Below, piece after piece: positions 61,181 to 64,000 of a stretch of DNA of 64,000 nt. Source of the stretch: Insolitispirillum peregrinum (GTDB taxonomy: Bacteria; Pseudomonadota; Alphaproteobacteria; Rhodospirillales; Rhodospirillaceae). The notes beneath the pieces were generated by a model. The model was given only the letters and a program-made list of their open reading frames with translations. It searched no databases and was not told the DNA's origin. Positions within the stretch are counted from its first letter, which is position 1. Every line of letters starts with the position of its first letter. The position numbers and the translations under genes are program-made. Location: assembly GCF_042665255.1 (NCBI RefSeq), contig NZ_JBHTCD010000008.1; one strand, given 5' to 3'.

Positions 61181-62197
61181 ATGAGCAAATCCGCGCCTCC
61201 CGTATCCGCGTCTCTGGACGCTCACCAGTTGGCAGGTATCCTGCTGACCATGATTGACGAGGTGCGGAGCACCATTACCGGGGCCGTCTCGCAGTCATTG
61301 GGTGAAACCATTGGTCAGCAGGTGCAAACTCTGGTCAATGATCAACTGCGCGCGATCATTGCAGAGGAAGTTCGCTCTGCCGTTCGTGAAGCGCTGAGCG
61401 ACGCTCCTCTGCAGCAGGCTGCGCCGATGGCCGCAATGTCAGAGGTGGTGCGCGACGCCAACACCGGTGCGCCGCCCGAAGCCCTGCAGGCGATGGCTCA
61501 GGAAGCTGCCTATCGGATGGCGCAGGAAATGGCCGAGCAGCTTGGGCCCTATATGGTGCAGAACGTCGCCCACGAGGTGACGGCCCAGCTGGCTCCCCTG
61601 TTGAGCGGGGGCGAGGACGCGGTGAAGGAGGCGGTAACAGAGGCGGCAAAGGACGGCTCTGGCGATTATATGGACCTGATCCATCTCGAGCTGATCGAGC
61701 TGCTGGACCGCATCCATGCCACCAAGTCCGAAGTGGCGTCGTTGCGTCCGTCAATGGGGGCCACCGACCAGATCACCGCCGCCACCATGGAGCTGGAGGC
61801 GGTCATTCAGGCCACCGAACAGGCAACCTCCGATATTCTGGAAGCCGCCGAAGACCTGCAAACCACCGTCGAACGCCTGCGCTCGCCCGAGTTGAAGATG
61901 TCGGAGATCCTCGGGATTGCCGAGCATCTGGAAGACTCGGCCACCAACATCCTGATGACCTGTTCGTTCCAGGATCTGACCGGCCAGCGGATCACTGCTG
62001 CCGTCAATACCCTGCTGTACGTCGAGGAAAGCCTGACCCGCATCGTCGAACTGTGGGGCATTACCCAGGGGACGGCGGACTCGAACCTGATGCGCAATGC
62101 GCCGGACGATGATCGCCCGGACAAGGATCTGCTGAACGGCCCGCAGATGGATGGTGCCGGCGTGTCGCAGGACGATATCGACAAGCTGTTCGGCTAA
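61181..62197 (+). CDS. CheZ-like protein phosphatase
   Basis: 338 residues, strongly helical. The C-terminal third has the CheZ catalytic signature in TCSFQDLTGQRI, with D265 and Q269 corresponding to the residues that dephosphorylate CheY-P. The long helix before it (QATSDILEAAEDLQ) fits the four-helix bundle. The extreme C-terminus VSQDDIDKLFG, after an acidic disordered linker, resembles CheY-binding peptides of FliM and CheZ. The N-terminal region (1-170) is an additional helical domain not in E. coli CheZ (214 residues). It should act on a CheY-type regulator in motility. The start at 61181 was chosen from the clean N-terminus; the frame to 60863 overlaps DUF599. Confidence 0.85.
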   Translation: MSKSAPPVSASLDAHQLAGILLTMIDEVRSTITGAVSQSLGETIGQQVQTLVNDQLRAIIAEEVRSAVREALSDAPLQQAAPMAAMSEVVRDANTGAPPEALQAMAQEAAYRMAQEMAEQLGPYMVQNVAHEVTAQLAPLLSGGEDAVKEAVTEAAKDGSGDYMDLIHLELIELLDRIHATKSEVASLRPSMGATDQITAATMELEAVIQATEQATSDILEAAEDLQTTVERLRSPELKMSEILGIAEHLEDSATNILMTCSFQDLTGQRITAAVNTLLYVEESLTRIVELWGITQGTADSNLMRNAPDDDRPDKDLLNGPQMDGAGVSQDDIDKLFG

Positions 62198-62241
62198 CAA
62201 CACATCCCCGGCCCGCACAGGTGGTCCGGGGATGTGTTGTT
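62196..62241 (+). repeat. Perfect 16-bp inverted repeat after the CheZ-like gene
   Basis: Arms 62196-62211 and 62226-62241 are perfectly complementary (AACAACACATCCCCGG type) with a 14-base loop. The left arm includes the last two bases of the stop codon. There is no T run, so it may act as an imperfect terminator or an mRNA 3-prime stabiliser. Confidence 0.8.
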
Positions 62242-62274
62242 ATGGCGTGCGGGGACACAGCAGGGGCGCAAGGG

Positions 62275-63129
62275 ATGGATGCCTATGGCATATCGGTGAT
62301 TGTGCGGGGAACCGGCGAATACGCCTCGGCCATTGCGCGCGAGTTGTTTCTGGCCGGGAATGCGGTGGTGTTGCAACAAAGCACACCGCCCGCCGAGATT
62401 CGTCGTCTCCGTTGCTTTAGCGACGCCTGGTTCTGTTCTCCCGGACCTTTTGCGATGACCAGCCTGAGCGGTGCCCAGCTGGAGGGCGTCTTTGCCCGTC
62501 GGGTGGACAGCCCGGCGACCCTGACCGCCTGTCTGGGACGGCGTGAGGCCATTCCGCTGGCCGCCATGCCGCTGGAGCATGTGATCAGTGCCTGGCCATG
62601 GGCTGTTCTGGTTGATGCCCGGATGCTGCGGGCACCGGCAAAGCCCCAACGCCACCTTGCGGGGCTGACCATCGGGTTGGGCGGCGGCTTTCTGGGGGGC
62701 GAAACGGTTGATCTGGTGATTGGCTGTGACGATCAGAACCCCGGCGCGTTCGTTCCCACCGGTCGCTGTCTGCCATTCCCGCAAGAAGAAAGTGGTCCCC
62801 TGCGCACGGTGTGCCGGGCGCCGCATGATGGCATCTTTCACACGGCGGCGCGGATTGGTGATCGGGTGTCACCGGGCGAAAAAGTCGGCTGGGTGGGGGC
62901 CAGCGAAATCCGTATCCCCGACCATGCGCCGCAGAACAGCCTGATCCGTGGTCTGCCCCGTGACGGGGCAACGGTGCGGGATAGTGACGAAATTCTGGAT
63001 CTGGCTCCACCGGGCAGCCGGGTCAGTGGGGTCAGCGTCAAGGCGCGGACCATTACCCGGGCGGTGATGCTGGCGATTGCCTCGGATGGCGAGCCGATCC
63101 ACGATTTTCTGTTGCGTCACTGGCGCTGA
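62275..63129 (+). CDS. YqeB/EF2563-like protein (selenium-dependent molybdenum hydroxylase system)
   Basis: 284 residues. The N-terminal GTGEYASAIARELFLAGN is a Rossmann-type start, followed by VLVDARML, GLTIGLGGGFLGGETVDLVIGC and RAPHDGIFHTAARIGDRVSPG with a biotinyl-like hammerhead end. This order matches the EF2563/YqeB family, found near selenate-dependent molybdenum hydroxylases. No xanthine dehydrogenase, selenium or molybdenum cofactor gene lies in the window, so its role here is open. AGGGG precedes the ATG at 62275. Its 3-prime end overlaps the convergent EamA gene by 13 bp. Confidence 0.78.
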   Translation: MDAYGISVIVRGTGEYASAIARELFLAGNAVVLQQSTPPAEIRRLRCFSDAWFCSPGPFAMTSLSGAQLEGVFARRVDSPATLTACLGRREAIPLAAMPLEHVISAWPWAVLVDARMLRAPAKPQRHLAGLTIGLGGGFLGGETVDLVIGCDDQNPGAFVPTGRCLPFPQEESGPLRTVCRAPHDGIFHTAARIGDRVSPGEKVGWVGASEIRIPDHAPQNSLIRGLPRDGATVRDSDEILDLAPPGSRVSGVSVKARTITRAVMLAIASDGEPIHDFLLRHWR

Positions 63130-64000
63130 GCGGGTTGGGGGCGCTGAGCCGGTTGGGCGTACTTTCTGGCTCCGGCGACGCAGGCCACGGCGGCGAGCGT
63201 TGCCAGCAGCATGGTACCGCTGACCGTTTCGTGCAGCAGCAGCGCGGCCAGCGCCAGCGCCATGAAGGGTTGGGTCAATTGTAATTGTCCGACAGCGGCG
63301 ATACCGCCCTGTGCCAGCCCGCGATACCAGAACATGAACCCGATCAACATGCTGAACAGCGAGACATAGGCCAGCCCGAGCCATGCCGAGGGGCTGACAT
63401 GGCTGAACGAGGCTGGCTGGGTTAAGAGCGCCAGCGGTAACATGACCGGCAAGGCCACCAGCAGCGACCAGCAGATGACCTGCCAGCCTCCCAGTGTCCG
63501 CGACAGGCGCGCGCCTTCAGCATAGCCGAGGCCGCACACAAGGATTGCCGCCAGCATCAGCGCATCGCCGGCCAGCGATGCCTCGGCGTTTCCGCTCAGC
63601 GCATAGCCTGCGACACAGGCCGCGCCCAGAACCGAAAACAGCCAGAACAGGGGCTGGGGCCGTTCGCCGCCGCGCAGAACGGCGAAAATCGCCGTACACA
63701 GGGGCAACAGGCCGATAAACACAATCGAATGGGCGGAGCTGATCTGCTGCAAGGCCAGTGCGGTCAACAGCGGGAAGCCGACCACCACCCCCAAAGCCCC
63801 CAGCGCCAGAGACGGCACATCGGCAGCCTGTGGGCGAGGCTGACGCCGCAGCAGCAACAGGGCGCATCCCAGCAGCGCTGCAATCGAGGCGCGGGCGCAG
63901 GTCAGAAATGTGGGGTCAAAGTCGATCACTGCCACCCGCGTTGCAGGCAGTGACCCGGCAAAGATTGCCACCCCAAAAAATCCGTTGATCCAGCCGCTGG
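63117..64000 (-). CDS. EamA/DMT-family transporter, 5-prime end outside window
   Basis: The frame is open to the right edge (about 294 codons visible). Two EamA repeats with about ten helices are seen; the N-terminal side reads WINGFFGVAIFAGSLPATRVAV in pieces (FFGVAIFAGS, LPATRVAV), as in family members, so the GTG at 63971 is probably internal and the real start lies beyond 64000. The final repeat ends LTQPFMALALAALLLHETV. The substrate is unknown. The tail is Gln/Pro/Arg-rich. Confidence 0.88.
   Translation of the reverse strand, partial: SGWINGFFGVAIFAGSLPATRVAVIDFDPTFLTCARASIAALLGCALLLLRRQPRPQAADVPSLALGALGVVVGFPLLTALALQQISSAHSIVFIGLLPLCTAIFAVLRGGERPQPLFWLFSVLGAACVAGYALSGNAEASLAGDALMLAAILVCGLGYAEGARLSRTLGGWQVICWSLLVALPVMLPLALLTQPASFSHVSPSAWLGLAYVSLFSMLIGFMFWYRGLAQGGIAAVGQLQLTQPFMALALAALLLHETVSGTMLLATLAAVACVAGARKYAQPAQRPQPAQRQ

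Overview
The window looks like the chromosome of a motile, GC-rich alphaproteobacterium, most plausibly in or near the Rhodospirillales. The markers are gapR, flbT-flaF, the glnB-glnA pair, fused indolepyruvate ferredoxin oxidoreductase, DUF2336, a class 2 pyrD and a sigma-32 with an intact RpoH box. The order-level placement is inference; no rRNA is present. There is no prophage, insertion sequence or CRISPR array.

Layout. 0-2.1 kb: two tandem soluble cytochromes c and a BamE-like lipoprotein. 2.1-5.7 kb: an AT-rich gap, rpoH and a topoisomerase III. 5.7-12.3 kb: bacteriohemerythrin with an FNR-type box, an RpiR-BKACE pair, apt, a phosphogluconolactonase-like protein, and a saccharopine dehydrogenase-like enzyme divergent from an Lrp regulator. 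11.6-18.4 kb: GntR regulator, BenE-type transporter, gapR enclosed by repeats, and a 1166-residue 2-oxoacid:ferredoxin oxidoreductase. 18.7-25.5 kb: pncA, a NifX-like protein, a metallo-beta-lactamase-fold hydrolase, a SAM hydroxide adenosyltransferase, tRNA-Glu, an EamA exporter and rne. 26.4-35.5 kb: amiC, PBP1a, prfB with a +1 frameshift site, and a diguanylate cyclase overlapping a DUF2336 gene. 36.6-42.2 kb: flbT-flaF followed by two TPR-glycosyltransferases, which suggests flagellin glycosylation. 42.3-50.8 kb: a solute-binding protein overlapping a hybrid kinase, then a GlxA regulator divergent from DUF2946, a TonB receptor and an exported DJ-1/PfpI protein. 50.9-54.9 kb: glnA, glnB, an aminotransferase and two tRNA-His genes. 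55-64 kb: hrpB, DUF952-pyrD-HAD, DUF599, a CheZ-like phosphatase, a YqeB/EF2563-like protein and a truncated EamA gene.

The most unusual feature is a family of intergenic palindromic repeats. A hairpin module of about 45-50 bp is often joined to a second palindromic module. The second module is twice expanded into an element of about 230 bp with inverted terminal repeats. Copies differ in sequence but keep base pairing, with compensatory changes on both sides of the stem. Several copies supply the stop codon of the adjacent gene, and copies enclose gapR symmetrically.

A second region of interest is the GlxA / DUF2946 / TonB receptor / DJ-1 locus. Its content would fit uptake and processing of a small ligand, possibly a metallophore, but that is inference. 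Starts were chosen from ribosome binding sites and family N-termini and often differ from the longest open frame.
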